A stretch of 64,000 bases of DNA from Mesorhizobium terrae. Its GTDB lineage: Bacteria; Pseudomonadota; Alphaproteobacteria; Rhizobiales; Rhizobiaceae. The translations under genes and the position numbers were made by a program. The stretch is taken from positions 620,001 to 684,000 of the forward strand of contig NZ_CP044218.1 of NCBI RefSeq assembly GCF_008727715.1, written 5' to 3'. The notes under the pieces were generated by a model. That model was not told the DNA's origin. It was given only the letters and a program-made list of their open reading frames with translations, and did not search any database. Positions 54,706-63,027 of the stretch are shown in pieces (the stretch's first letter is position 1; every line of letters begins with the position of its first letter).

Positions 54706-55770
54706 ATGGTCGTGGCCAGCAGTCTGAACCGTCAGTTGTTTCGCGCGATGAGCGCGCTGACACTCGGGGCTTTCGCTGTGATGTTTTTTGGCTGGATCGC
54801 TTACTATTGGCTATACGACTGGCTGTTTCCCGCAGAGGCCATGACCGACAAGTTGCAGATGAGCGACCTTGTCGTGCTCGGACTGATTTTGGCCGTCGGT
54901 GTCAGTTCAGCTGCGATCGTTGGATGGCTCCAAGCGCAGAGAATCGTATCGCCGCTGAAATCAGTTGCGACGACGGTTCGCTCGATCGCAAACGGTGATT
55001 TTTCCGCGCGCGCGGAAGGCACCAAGAGAGCGTTCAGTGAGGCGGAGAGCCTGATCACGGACTTCAATGCTATGGCTGAACGATTGGAAAACGCCGAGGC
55101 CGAGCTTCGATATTCAAATTCCGCGATTGCGCATGAACTGCGCACACCCTTGACCATTCTGCGAGGCCGTCTCCAAGGTCTTTCAGATGGCGCTTACGAA
55201 CCGAGTCCCGAATTCTATGGTCGCTTGATTGCTCACGTCGACGACCTTGCGCGGATCGTCGAAGATTTGAGAACTCTCGGGCTTTCGAGTGCAGGCAGGC
55301 TTGAACTCAAGCTTGCCGAAATCGATCTTGCGAAGGAAGCCGATATTGCGACGACTTCGATCGAGCAAGAGTTGGCAAACGCCGGAATTACGGTCAAACG
55401 CGATCTCGGGCGCGCGATCGTCTTCGCCGATCAGGCCAGAATCCGGCAAGCTCTGCTTGCGATCCTGGATAATGCGCGCCGCTATGCCCCAGGCAGTGTC
55501 TTGGTGGTCGAGACACGCGCGACGAAGGATCGAGGGCTCATCCGGTGTAGCGACAACGGCCCGGGACTACCTGCCTCGTCAAAAAAGCGTGTCTTCGAGC
55601 GCTTCTGGCGGGGTGATGATTCAAGGGCACGATCAAGCGGGGGATCGGGACTTGGCCTTCCGATTGTGAAAGCCATTGCCAATGCACATGGCGGCGATGC
55701 CGTCGTGTCGGACGATCGCGAGATAGGTCTGTCGATCGAGATTTGGCTTCCAAAAACTCGACACGCCTAG
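54706..55770 (+). CDS. Sensor histidine kinase, AdeS/BaeS-like (copy 2)
   Basis: A protein of 354 aa. It has two membrane spans (ALTLGAFAVMFFGWIAYYWL and LVVLGLILAVGVSSAAIVGW), a very short periplasmic loop, then a HAMP linker. The H box is IAHELRTPLTIL with His143; the N box is AILDNARRYA, G1 is CSDNGPGLPAS and G2 is GGSGLGLPIVKA. It may use ATG 54706, or GTG 54712, which has GAGGA at better spacing. Same design as the kinase at 39869-40954, including the unusual tiny sensor loop and the wording RTPLTIL.GRLQG. Confidence 0.92.
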   Translation: MVVASSLNRQLFRAMSALTLGAFAVMFFGWIAYYWLYDWLFPAEAMTDKLQMSDLVVLGLILAVGVSSAAIVGWLQAQRIVSPLKSVATTVRSIANGDFSARAEGTKRAFSEAESLITDFNAMAERLENAEAELRYSNSAIAHELRTPLTILRGRLQGLSDGAYEPSPEFYGRLIAHVDDLARIVEDLRTLGLSSAGRLELKLAEIDLAKEADIATTSIEQELANAGITVKRDLGRAIVFADQARIRQALLAILDNARRYAPGSVLVVETRATKDRGLIRCSDNGPGLPASSKKRVFERFWRGDDSRARSSGGSGLGLPIVKAIANAHGGDAVVSDDREIGLSIEIWLPKTRHA

Positions 55771-55851
55771 TCTACGATCAACCCACACACGCCAAGCCCC
55801 GCGCCGTCAGTTTCGCTTCGGCATTGGGCCCCGACGCGGCCAGAACCCGCC

Positions 55852-56184
55852 TCAATGCGTGGACCGATTGTTTCCTATACCTTGATAGCCGGCTGAAATA
55901 AGCTGAAAAAGGTTCTTTTCTAGATTTTCAAGAGATTCGCGTTCATCCATGACATAGCGCCGGAAGCATTCGCGGCCTATGGCGTAAAATAGCGTTGCGG
56001 CGGCATGGCTGTCTGTCTCAGAGGGGACAGCCCGTTTGAGTTTGAGTTGATCGATTGCTGGAGAGGCCGTTCCCTCTCCGGGCTCATTTGCCAGCGCCCC
56101 GAGGAGAAACCGACGCGTTAATTCCGCGAGCCTTTGGCCTTCAGGCGACCTTTGCGGTTCCTTTGCGGACCATGGCGTCCACAT
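55852..56184 (-). CDS. Possible TetR C-terminal fragment
   Basis: A frame of up to 110 aa whose second half reads HAAATLFYAIGRECFRRYVM then ESLENLEKNLFQLISAGYQG, a helical pattern like the ligand domain of TetR regulators. No helix-turn-helix precedes it, and the first 44 nt overlap the end of the DUF1445 gene. It is best seen as a truncated remnant. The start is unclear, and the remaining bases between the copy-2 kinase and this frame hold nothing recognisable. Confidence 0.35.
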   Translation of the reverse strand: MWTPWSAKEPQRSPEGQRLAELTRRFLLGALANEPGEGTASPAIDQLKLKRAVPSETDSHAAATLFYAIGRECFRRYVMDERESLENLEKNLFQLISAGYQGIGNNRSTH

Positions 56185-56965
56185 CGGTGATCAGCAGATG
56201 GCCCGGAGATGCGGTGATGGCTATCGCCAGTTCCGCCTGCTTCAGAGCTTCCTGCGCCGTCACGCTGCTTGCCCAGAATACGGGAACTTCCTCGTCACTC
56301 AGGTCGATAGCAGCGCCCCAATCGGGCGAGTCGAGATCGGTTATGCCTAGGATGGAAGGATCCCCAATATGAAAGGGGGAACCATGAGCGTTGGGAAAGC
56401 GCGCGGTTATCGCCCGCACCTTGTCGACGTCGCAGCGCCTGATGGCGCGCATCGCGACGACCAGCTTGCCGCCAAACGGGCCGATCGCGCGGCTTCTGAT
56501 CCCGGTGCGGTATTTCGGCACCGGTCCGCTGATGCCTCCGTGGCGCAGCCGCACCCCCTTCTCCACCAGCGTCGGCTCGAAATTCAGGGAGCTGCCAAGC
56601 GCGAAAGCAGAGAAATCCTGTCGCCACAGATCGACGATGTGGGTGGCATGGTGCATGAACTCGCCGTAGCAGAAGATACTGTATTGCGGGGCATCGGTGC
56701 GGATGTCGATGTTGCCGAGCGCCGGAACAAACGGGCTGCCTGCACGACCGAGCCCGACCAGCGGACACGCCTTCGGGTTGGCGAGGCAGAACTTGTGAAA
56801 ATCGCCGGCGAAACGTTGCGGCACGATCACGACATTCGCCTGCAGCTTGCCGCGCGCCAGTCCACTTGTTGTGCCTCGATAGGCTCCGACCCTCACCAGT
56901 CGGCGCAACCGGTCGGGCTCGACCAGCCGTAAATCTTCAACGATTGAGCCGGTCAGACGTCCCAT
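56141..56965 (-). CDS. DUF1445 putative hydro-lyase / D-glutamate-cyclase-like protein
   Basis: About 274 aa from ATG 56965, close to the family's usual length of about 265; the open frame extends to 57145 but those residues fit no family member. Hallmarks are VGAYRGTTSGLARGKLQANV, FCLANPKACPLVGLG, LGNIDIRTDAPQYSIF and PVFWASSVTAQEAL. Members are annotated as hydro-lyases; substrates are mostly unknown. It lies on the same strand 130 bp downstream of sctT, where a T3SS operon would normally continue with sctU. A short inverted repeat ATTGTCA/TGACAAT (57030-57062) lies upstream and may be part of its own promoter. Confidence 0.85.
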   Translation of the reverse strand: MGRLTGSIVEDLRLVEPDRLRRLVRVGAYRGTTSGLARGKLQANVVIVPQRFAGDFHKFCLANPKACPLVGLGRAGSPFVPALGNIDIRTDAPQYSIFCYGEFMHHATHIVDLWRQDFSAFALGSSLNFEPTLVEKGVRLRHGGISGPVPKYRTGIRSRAIGPFGGKLVVAMRAIRRCDVDKVRAITARFPNAHGSPFHIGDPSILGITDLDSPDWGAAIDLSDEEVPVFWASSVTAQEALKQAELAIAITASPGHLLITDVDAMVRKGTAKVA

Positions 56966-57095
56966 GCTTCGAGGCAGTCCGCGTTGCTTAAGACTTTCAG
57001 GAAGCACTAAATCATGGCCGGCAACGCCGATTGTCAAATTGCCAGAATTTTCTCCTGACAATAAATTGCGTTTATTAGCCGACGCATCGTGGCTT

Positions 57096-57911
57096 TCATC
57101 GGCACTCCAAACAGCTGAGCAATTTGATCTGCCGTATCGCCTCATGCAGGAAGCCGAGATCGCGGTTCATGTAGGATAAAAGAAAGGCCGCGTAGAGGAC
57201 GAAGACGAAGCAGAAGACCAGCGTCTTTACGATCAGCGACAGGCTGAAGACATTGAAATGCGGCGAGGCGCGCGCCAGAAAGGCCAGCACGATATCGGAC
57301 AGCAACATGCTGACGATGAGAGGAAACGCCAGCGTCAGCGCCATTTTCAGAAGTTGGTTCAACAGACCAAGGAAAATTCCGGCGGCACCCCCGCTGAACA
57401 CCGGCATCAGCCGTTCGACCGGCCAGAGACCGTAACTGTCGTAGACGGCATTCAACGACAGTTCCAGCCCGCCTGCCGCTAGATAGATCGCGATCATGAT
57501 GATGGCGAGCAGCGTGCCGGTGGCGCTGGTCTCGTGCGTCATCATCGGGTCGATCAAGGTTCCCATGGACGAACCGCGCTGCAGGTCGAGGATATCGCCT
57601 GCTGCTTCCGCGGCCCAGAAGGGCACGCCCATCGCCAACCCCAGTGCCATGCCAACCAGGAGCTCCTTGAGGATGTAGATTACGATCATCGCGCCGGCGA
57701 TCGGTTGCCCTGCCAGCGTGTGCACGAGCATCGGCAGGATCGGGACCGCAAGCGCCAGCGCAACGCCGTTGCGCAACAGTCCCGACAGCGGTACGCGCGA
57801 GAACAACGGCATCATCAGCATGAAGCCGCCGAGGCGCGCCAACACGAAGGCTCCCGCCAGAAGATAGAGCTGCAGGTCCCTGAGCGATGCGAAGAGCGGT
57901 TCGACCTGCAT
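57096..57911 (-). CDS. sctT: T3SS export apparatus protein SctT (RhcT)
   Basis: A 271-aa multispan inner-membrane protein of the SctT/FliR family. It shows LYLLAGAFVLARLGGFMLMM, KELLVGMALGLAMGVPFWAA, the conserved GDILDLQRGSSMGTLIDPM stretch and PLIVSMLLSDIVLAFLARAS. It forms the export gate with SctR and SctS. The gene starts 9 bp after sctS. No sctU follows. Confidence 0.93.
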   Translation of the reverse strand: MQVEPLFASLRDLQLYLLAGAFVLARLGGFMLMMPLFSRVPLSGLLRNGVALALAVPILPMLVHTLAGQPIAGAMIVIYILKELLVGMALGLAMGVPFWAAEAAGDILDLQRGSSMGTLIDPMMTHETSATGTLLAIIMIAIYLAAGGLELSLNAVYDSYGLWPVERLMPVFSGGAAGIFLGLLNQLLKMALTLAFPLIVSMLLSDIVLAFLARASPHFNVFSLSLIVKTLVFCFVFVLYAAFLLSYMNRDLGFLHEAIRQIKLLSCLECR

Positions 57912-57920
57912 GGTGCGGCA

Positions 57921-58190
57921 TCACCGGGTCGCGGACGGAAATTCGTCAAACACCGCCGAGGCCTGTTCGGCGATCTGCTGGGCAATCAGCGGGCCGACGA
58001 CGATGATGACCACGAGGATCACGACCAGCTTGATCGTCTGCGGCAGAGACTGATCCTGGATCTGCGTCAAAGCCTGGGCGAGTCCGACCAAAAGCCCGAC
58101 GGCCAAGGCTGCTATGATGGCCGGACTGGAGGCGAGCAGCACCGTTATCAGCGCATTCTGGACTTTCGCGAGGATGAAATCGCTGTTCAC
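57921..58190 (-). CDS. sctS: T3SS export apparatus protein SctS (RhcS)
   Basis: A protein of 89 aa from GTG 58190, with AGGGG upstream. It has the FliQ-like two-span layout: NALITVLLASSPAIIAALAV and GLLVGLAQALTQIQDQSLPQ, then IKLVVILVVIIVVGPLIAQQ. It is the usual family length. It works with SctR and SctT in the export gate. The annotated start depends on a GTG, so it can be missed if only ATG is considered. Confidence 0.92.
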   Translation of the reverse strand: MNSDFILAKVQNALITVLLASSPAIIAALAVGLLVGLAQALTQIQDQSLPQTIKLVVILVVIIVVGPLIAQQIAEQASAVFDEFPSATR

Positions 58191-58204
58191 GCGCCGCCCC
58201 TGCG

Positions 58205-58858
58205 TCAGCTGTAACTGAGAATGAGGCCGTGCATCAGCCGCGACCAGCCGTCTATGGCGACGAAAAGCAGTAGTTTCAGTGGGATCGAGATCAGCACCGG
58301 CGAAACCATGATCATGCCGAGCGTCATGAGGATGTTGGCAACGACGATGTCGATGATCAGGAAGGGTATGTAGAGCAGGAACCCGATCTCGAAGGCCCGG
58401 GTAAGCTCCGAAGCGACAAAGGCCGGAACCAGGATGGAAAGGTCGTCGTCCTTGACATTCTGGCGCGCCTGCTCGGGCCACAGGCGCGCGGTTCCGTCGA
58501 GAAAGAACTGGCGTTCGCGCGGTTGGGTGAATTTGATCAGGTGCTGCTGCAGAGGCTGTTTTACCAACTGCGCGGCGCGGGCAAGATCGTCCGTGGTCTG
58601 GAACTGCACTTGCCCTTCCTGCAGCCTTGTCCCCATTTCACTGATCAGCGGGGTGGTGACATAGACCGTCAGCACCAGCGCGATCCCATAAAGCACGAGA
58701 TTCGGGGGCATCTGCTGCACGCCAAGGGCATTGCGGATGAGAAACAGCACCACCGAAATCTTCAGGAATCCCGTCATGGTGACGACGGCGAGCGGCAGCA
58801 GGCCGACAAAGCCGACCGCAACCAGAATTCCGAGGAGATTTGGCGAAGCTTCAAGCAT
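58205..58858 (-). CDS. sctR: T3SS export apparatus protein SctR (RhcR)
   Basis: A 217-aa inner-membrane protein of the SctR/FliP family. MTGFLKISVVLFLIRNALG is the first conserved block, then QQMPPNLVLYGIALVLTVYV, VPAFVASELTRAFEIGFLLY and LGMIMVSPVLISIPLKLLLF. ATG 58858 overlaps the sctQ stop by 8 nt. It is the core of the export channel. Confidence 0.94.
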   Translation of the reverse strand: MLEASPNLLGILVAVGFVGLLPLAVVTMTGFLKISVVLFLIRNALGVQQMPPNLVLYGIALVLTVYVTTPLISEMGTRLQEGQVQFQTTDDLARAAQLVKQPLQQHLIKFTQPRERQFFLDGTARLWPEQARQNVKDDDLSILVPAFVASELTRAFEIGFLLYIPFLIIDIVVANILMTLGMIMVSPVLISIPLKLLLFVAIDGWSRLMHGLILSYS

Positions 58859-59942
58859 TGTCGAACATGCGGGTGACCCGCACGCCAAGGCTTTCGCCTA
58901 TCCTGACCATTTCGCCCTGCCCGACCCGCTTGCCATTGGCCAGGATGTCCACGCCCTGTCCGGTTGCGTCCAACTGCACGATGGCGCCGGCGCTCAGTTT
59001 TCGGATGTCGCCAAGCGGCATTGCCTTGCGGCCGACCTCGAACGCCAGCGCAACCGGCAGATCGTCGAGTGTCGCATCGTCCAGCGCCTGGCTTGCGGTT
59101 CCAGTGTCCTGACCCATCATCCACTCCCATTTCGATCCGGCAATAACGGCTGGTGCGGCAGACAGCTGTGTCCCTGACGCGCTTATGCTGACGGGCGCGA
59201 TCAGCCTGTCGCCGATGACAAGCACTGCCTCCGCTTGTTCGGCAAACAACACGACATCGCCTGGCTCCAACTCCCTCACTTCGCCGAGGCTGGTGGCGAG
59301 AACATCGCACCACAGGCGAACCGGCACAGGCAGCGCGGCCGGAAACGAAGCTTCGCTGCGGTCTGTTTCGTCCAGAAGTTTGCTAAGCCTTGAAAGCAAC
59401 TCGCCGTCATTCAGTCGCAGGGCGCACTTCGCCGGTTGTTCGCCGACAGACAAAACAAAGCCGAATGGCGCCGCCTCAGCCGGCGGCTCTCGCTTTTCGA
59501 CTGTGGCGAGTTCTATCGGAGCCTGCAGCTTCGCTTCGAACCAGTCGAGTTGGTCGGCCATGGCAGTTTCCAGAAGGAGAGCCGCGTGTTGAGGCAAAAG
59601 GGTCCCTAGCCTTGCCGTCTTGTCCACCGTGGCCAGCAACTGCTCGGTGAGCGAGAGCGGCACGGAAAGCTCGGCGGAATGTTCTCCGATCTTGAAGCGC
59701 AGCGTGCATGATGGCTGATCATCGGATTGGGCGGCCGACCAGTCGGTTACGATCTTCGCCGGCTGTCCGGCCAGGGTGATGTCGGCCGCGCGACGGTGTT
59801 TATAGAAGGTGTTCAGGGCCACGACCTGTTCCGCCGAAACCCTTGCCAGATCCAGAGCATCGGTGATGAGAGCGCCGTTGAGATTTCGCCCAGCGGGTTT
59901 GCGCCGCGTGGCAGCCTTCGCTGTCGTCAGGGCTCGAGACAT
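58851..59942 (-). CDS. sctQ: T3SS cytoplasmic ring protein SctQ (RhcQ)
   Basis: About 363 aa from ATG 59942, with AGGTGG 7 nt upstream; ATG 59975 would overlap sctO by 14 nt. The C-terminal SpoA/FliN domain is clear: LDDLPVALAFEVGRKAMPL, LSAGAIVQLDATGQGVDILA and GQGEMVRIGESLGVRVTRM. The middle holds a second, weaker SpoA-like part. SctQ forms the sorting platform beneath the basal body. The N-terminal 200 residues are poorly conserved, which is usual. Confidence 0.88.
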   Translation of the reverse strand: MSRALTTAKAATRRKPAGRNLNGALITDALDLARVSAEQVVALNTFYKHRRAADITLAGQPAKIVTDWSAAQSDDQPSCTLRFKIGEHSAELSVPLSLTEQLLATVDKTARLGTLLPQHAALLLETAMADQLDWFEAKLQAPIELATVEKREPPAEAAPFGFVLSVGEQPAKCALRLNDGELLSRLSKLLDETDRSEASFPAALPVPVRLWCDVLATSLGEVRELEPGDVVLFAEQAEAVLVIGDRLIAPVSISASGTQLSAAPAVIAGSKWEWMMGQDTGTASQALDDATLDDLPVALAFEVGRKAMPLGDIRKLSAGAIVQLDATGQGVDILANGKRVGQGEMVRIGESLGVRVTRMFDNA

Positions 59943-59961
59943 CGAACTGCCACCTGCACGA

Positions 59962-60447
59962 TCATCGAACATCATTGTTTGCGCGCGGCATGCGGTCCTC
60001 ATCGAGGAGCTCGGCTTCGGCGGCACGACGCACGGCCGCTCGCTTGTCAAGTTGATCCGCCAGTTTCTCCAGCTTCATCAGGGCTTTCCGGCTCTGCAGG
60101 TATCGGTGCCGGGCCGCGGCCAATCCCGCTTCGCGTTCGCGCTGGACGAGGGTTGCCGTCTCGCCCCGCGCTTTGATTTGGCCGGCTTTCGCGAACGATG
60201 CCTCGTAGCGGCTCTGCGCCAAATGGAGCTCGGCTGCCTTCACCACCCGATTGGCGAGCCCCGAGACGGCCGCGTTCTGCTCGTCAATTGCCCTTCGCAT
60301 GTGCTCGGCGAGCATTTGCGACGCCATTTCAACATCTTGTCTGGCTTCGTCGACGCCGACCCGATGAGCGGAAACGATGTCGCGCGCATGGTCTTCCCGG
60401 CGCTGCCTGAGTTTGCGCAATTGGGCGATCATCTCACTTTTATCCAC
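59962..60447 (-). CDS. sctO: T3SS stalk protein SctO (YscO/FliJ-like)
   Basis: About 161 aa from GTG 60447, overlapping the sctN stop by 8 nt, with GGGAG upstream; ATG 60432 is possible. The sequence is almost wholly helical and charged (IAQLRKLRQRREDHARDIV, LADQLDKRAAVRRAAEAELL), the coiled-coil pattern of SctO/FliJ, which inserts into the ATPase hexamer. Identification rests on its place between sctN and sctQ and the coiled coil, not on signature residues. It corresponds to the y4yJ position of rhizobial clusters. Confidence 0.8.
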   Translation of the reverse strand: MDKSEMIAQLRKLRQRREDHARDIVSAHRVGVDEARQDVEMASQMLAEHMRRAIDEQNAAVSGLANRVVKAAELHLAQSRYEASFAKAGQIKARGETATLVQREREAGLAAARHRYLQSRKALMKLEKLADQLDKRAAVRRAAEAELLDEDRMPRANNDVR

Positions 60448-61783
60448 CGACGATCTCCCGCATGCGCTGGCGCGTTGCCTCCATGTTTTCGTTCTGCACC
60501 GAGGCCTGCTGCAGAAAGCCATTGATGGCGTCGATCTTGCTCATGGCTTCATCGGCCAGCGCATCGCTGCCGGCTTTGTACTCGCCAACACGCACCAGCA
60601 GCTCGATATCGGCGTAGCGTGCCATGAGCTGCCTGAGTCGCGCGGCGTCCGCCCTGTGCTGGCCAGGCGCGACCGTTTCCATCAATCGGCTGCGGCTGCG
60701 CAGCACGTCGACTGCCGGAAAATGGTTGCGCTGCGCCAGCTCGCTGGACAGGAAGATATGACCATCGAGCAAGGCCTGTACCTCCTCGGCCACGGGATCG
60801 AAGGTCCCATCGCCTTCCAGAAGAACGCTGTAGAGGCCGGTGATCGAGCCGATCTGGCCGGGACCCGACCGTTCAAGCAGGCGCGGCAAAGCTGCAAACA
60901 GCGACGACGGAAAGCCGCGGCGTGTCGGCGGCTCGCCCGACGCCAGGCCGATCTCGCGTTGCGCGCGCGCAAAACGGGTAATGTTGTCCATGGCCAGCAG
61001 CACATGCTTGCCCTGATCGCGGAAATATTCAGCAATCGTGGTGGCGACATAGGCCGCCTTGACGCGCTCGATAGCGGGCCGATCGGATGTCGCAACCACA
61101 ACGACCGCGCGCGCCAATCCTTCCGCTCCGAGCTGCCGCTCGACGAATTCGCGAACCTCACGCCCGCGTTCGCCGACGAGGGCAACCACTGCGACATCGG
61201 CATCGGTGGCGGAGACGATATTCGACAGCAGGATCGATTTGCCGACGCCGGGTTCGCCGAAAATGCCGATGCGTTGCCCCCTTGCACACATCAACATGCC
61301 ATCGATGGCACGGATGCCGAGCTGGATCGGCTCCGATATCAGCCCGCGCTGCAGCGGCGGTGGCGGATAGGCATGAACGGGATACGCGCCGTCCAGCGAA
61401 AGCGGCTTTCCGTCGAGCGGTTCGCCGAACGCGTTGATGACCCTGCCCAGCAAGCCGGGGCCAACCGGCACCTGTTGATCCCTTCTGGTGGGCACGACCT
61501 CGGTCAAGCCCGACAAACCGGCCAGATCACCGAGCGGAACGAGGATGGCAGCCTCTTCGAGAAGTCCGACCACCTCCGCCTTCATGGTTCGGCCGGTTCT
61601 GCGATCCACCAATTCGCAGATCTCGCCGATCCTGGCTTCCACGACAGAGGCGTGGATGACCGTGCCGATGACACGTTGCACGCGCCCCTTTTTCGGCCGG
61701 CTGGCATCCTCGACCAGCCCCGAGCGCAAGCCGGGCATGATTGAAGCCAGGCGATCTTCGACGGCTGCACGTTCCCCTGTCAC
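60440..61783 (-). CDS. sctN: T3SS ATPase SctN (RhcN)
   Basis: A 447-aa F1-like hexameric ATPase. Walker A is GEPGVGKS at 176-183, preceded by ISEPIQLGIRAIDGMLMCAR. Family blocks follow (VVALVGERGREVREFVERQL, VLLAMDNITRFARAQREIGL), and PPTRRGFPSSLFAALPRLLE is the T3SS-specific stretch. It unfolds and detaches chaperones from secreted proteins at the inner face. The start overlaps the sctL stop by 4 nt. All catalytic residues appear intact. Confidence 0.95.
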   Translation of the reverse strand: MTGERAAVEDRLASIMPGLRSGLVEDASRPKKGRVQRVIGTVIHASVVEARIGEICELVDRRTGRTMKAEVVGLLEEAAILVPLGDLAGLSGLTEVVPTRRDQQVPVGPGLLGRVINAFGEPLDGKPLSLDGAYPVHAYPPPPLQRGLISEPIQLGIRAIDGMLMCARGQRIGIFGEPGVGKSILLSNIVSATDADVAVVALVGERGREVREFVERQLGAEGLARAVVVVATSDRPAIERVKAAYVATTIAEYFRDQGKHVLLAMDNITRFARAQREIGLASGEPPTRRGFPSSLFAALPRLLERSGPGQIGSITGLYSVLLEGDGTFDPVAEEVQALLDGHIFLSSELAQRNHFPAVDVLRSRSRLMETVAPGQHRADAARLRQLMARYADIELLVRVGEYKAGSDALADEAMSKIDAINGFLQQASVQNENMEATRQRMREIVGG

Positions 61784-62397
61784 GAAGCCTCCCGCGATTT
61801 GGAGGCTATCGCAGCGGAGATCGCTTCAAGCTGCGCCTCGATGCCAGCATCGATCACGGCGATGTCCGTGGAAAGAATGCATGCTCCCAATGCCAATGTG
61901 TCGTCGGCGTCGATTTCCACCGACATGGCAAGGTCACTGTCCCGCAGAACGGCATTCAACTCGTCACGCAACCGGGCGAGGTTCTGCGGGTGGACGCGAA
62001 ACTTCAGGTATTTGGCGCGCCGGACTTCCGAAATTGCCTGCATCGCCGCGCGGGCGACCAGCGTGCCAACGTCGAATTCCCCAAGCACGCGGCGCACAAC
62101 GTCCAGTGCGAGACCTGCGACTTCCGCCTCAAGGCCTGCCAGATAGCGATCGACCTTGGCGGAAGTGCCGGCGACCAGCCGCGTGGCGTCGACCTCGCCC
62201 TGTGCCTTGCCGTCCTTGTAGCCCTGGGCGTATTCGGCGGCATAGGCGCGCTTGGCGGCATCGCTCAGCTTTCGTGCTTCCGCCTTGGCCGTTTCGACAA
62301 ACGCATGGCCGTCCTGCCAAGCGCGCACTTCCTCCGCGCGCAAAATGCGCGCGCGCGGCCGTGGCAATGTGGTCCAGGTGGCGTCCGCACTCGACAT
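61780..62397 (-). CDS. sctL: T3SS stator protein SctL (NolV)
   Basis: A protein of 205 aa of the FliH/YscL type. A charged helical N-terminal part (KAEARKLSDAAKRAYAAEYA) is followed by VAGLALDVVRRVLGEFDVG and the C-terminal LARLRDELNAVLRDSDLAMS with ADDTLALGACILSTDIAVID, the conserved end of the family. SctL links SctQ to the ATPase. It lies between nolU and rhcN in the order known from rhizobial T3SS. Confidence 0.9.
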   Translation of the reverse strand: MSSADATWTTLPRPRARILRAEEVRAWQDGHAFVETAKAEARKLSDAAKRAYAAEYAQGYKDGKAQGEVDATRLVAGTSAKVDRYLAGLEAEVAGLALDVVRRVLGEFDVGTLVARAAMQAISEVRRAKYLKFRVHPQNLARLRDELNAVLRDSDLAMSVEIDADDTLALGACILSTDIAVIDAGIEAQLEAISAAIASKSREAS

Positions 62398-62403
62398 CTG
62401 GGG

Positions 62404-63027
62404 CTATTCCATCGCGCGGCGCAGGATGCGCGCGCCGAGTTCCGCGACTTGCCTGGCGTCACCCAGACCGGGCAGCCCGTTCGCGAGCTTCAAACGCACC
62501 CGTTTGGCGAGCTGTGGTGACACCTCCTGTAGCCATGATTCGAGGCAGCTCAAGCCGTCGGCAAAAAACCTGCCGCTTAAATCGTCCAGCGGTTCCAGTG
62601 GCCTGACCGGACCTGAGATATCGCGGTTGGCCACGGCAAGAGCGCAAAGTTCGGGGCCAAGAGCCGCCTGGATCGCGCCGGCCTGACGCCCGTCGATAAC
62701 TGCGGCAAGGCTGTTCGCCCAATAAATGGCACCGGCGCGCAAGGCGAGCCTTTCGAGTTCGTCGCCCGAAGCAAGCGCGATTTGCCGATCGGTTTGCTCC
62801 GGCAGCCGAGGCAAGTCCTTCAGCGTCAAGTCGTGGCGTTCGGCCAGGAGTTTCGACAGCCTCGCCTTTAGCCGCGGTGTCTCGAGCATGCGCTCGCATG
62901 CGTCGAAACCGATCTGGCCGTCGAAACATTCGGACAACCAGCCGGCATCGGCATAGCTGGCGGGATTCGACCAGAATTCCCGCCAATCCGACCGGACGGT
63001 TTCCTCTCGCACGGTCAACGGCGTCAC
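62404..63027 (-). CDS. sctK: T3SS sorting-platform protein SctK (NolU)
   Basis: A protein of 207 aa with the NolU/SctK position between sctJ and sctL. The sequence is helical with WREFWSNPASYADAGWLSEC near the N-terminus and LERLALRAGAIYWANSLAAV in the middle, resembling YscK/NolU proteins, which attach the cytoplasmic platform to the ring. The family is poorly conserved, so the assignment leans on gene order. Its start overlaps the sctJ stop by 4 nt. Confidence 0.85.
   Translation of the reverse strand: MTPLTVREETVRSDWREFWSNPASYADAGWLSECFDGQIGFDACERMLETPRLKARLSKLLAERHDLTLKDLPRLPEQTDRQIALASGDELERLALRAGAIYWANSLAAVIDGRQAGAIQAALGPELCALAVANRDISGPVRPLEPLDDLSGRFFADGLSCLESWLQEVSPQLAKRVRLKLANGLPGLGDARQVAELGARILRRAME

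Noticed and set aside
56966..57145. N-terminal 60 residues of the longest DUF1445 frame
   Set aside because: Family homology begins after ATG 56965; the upstream part includes the end of sctT in another frame and an inverted repeat.
60377..61744. Plus-strand open frame of 455 codons opposite sctN
   Set aside because: Antisense to an intact T3SS ATPase with Walker motifs; composition typical of a shadow frame.
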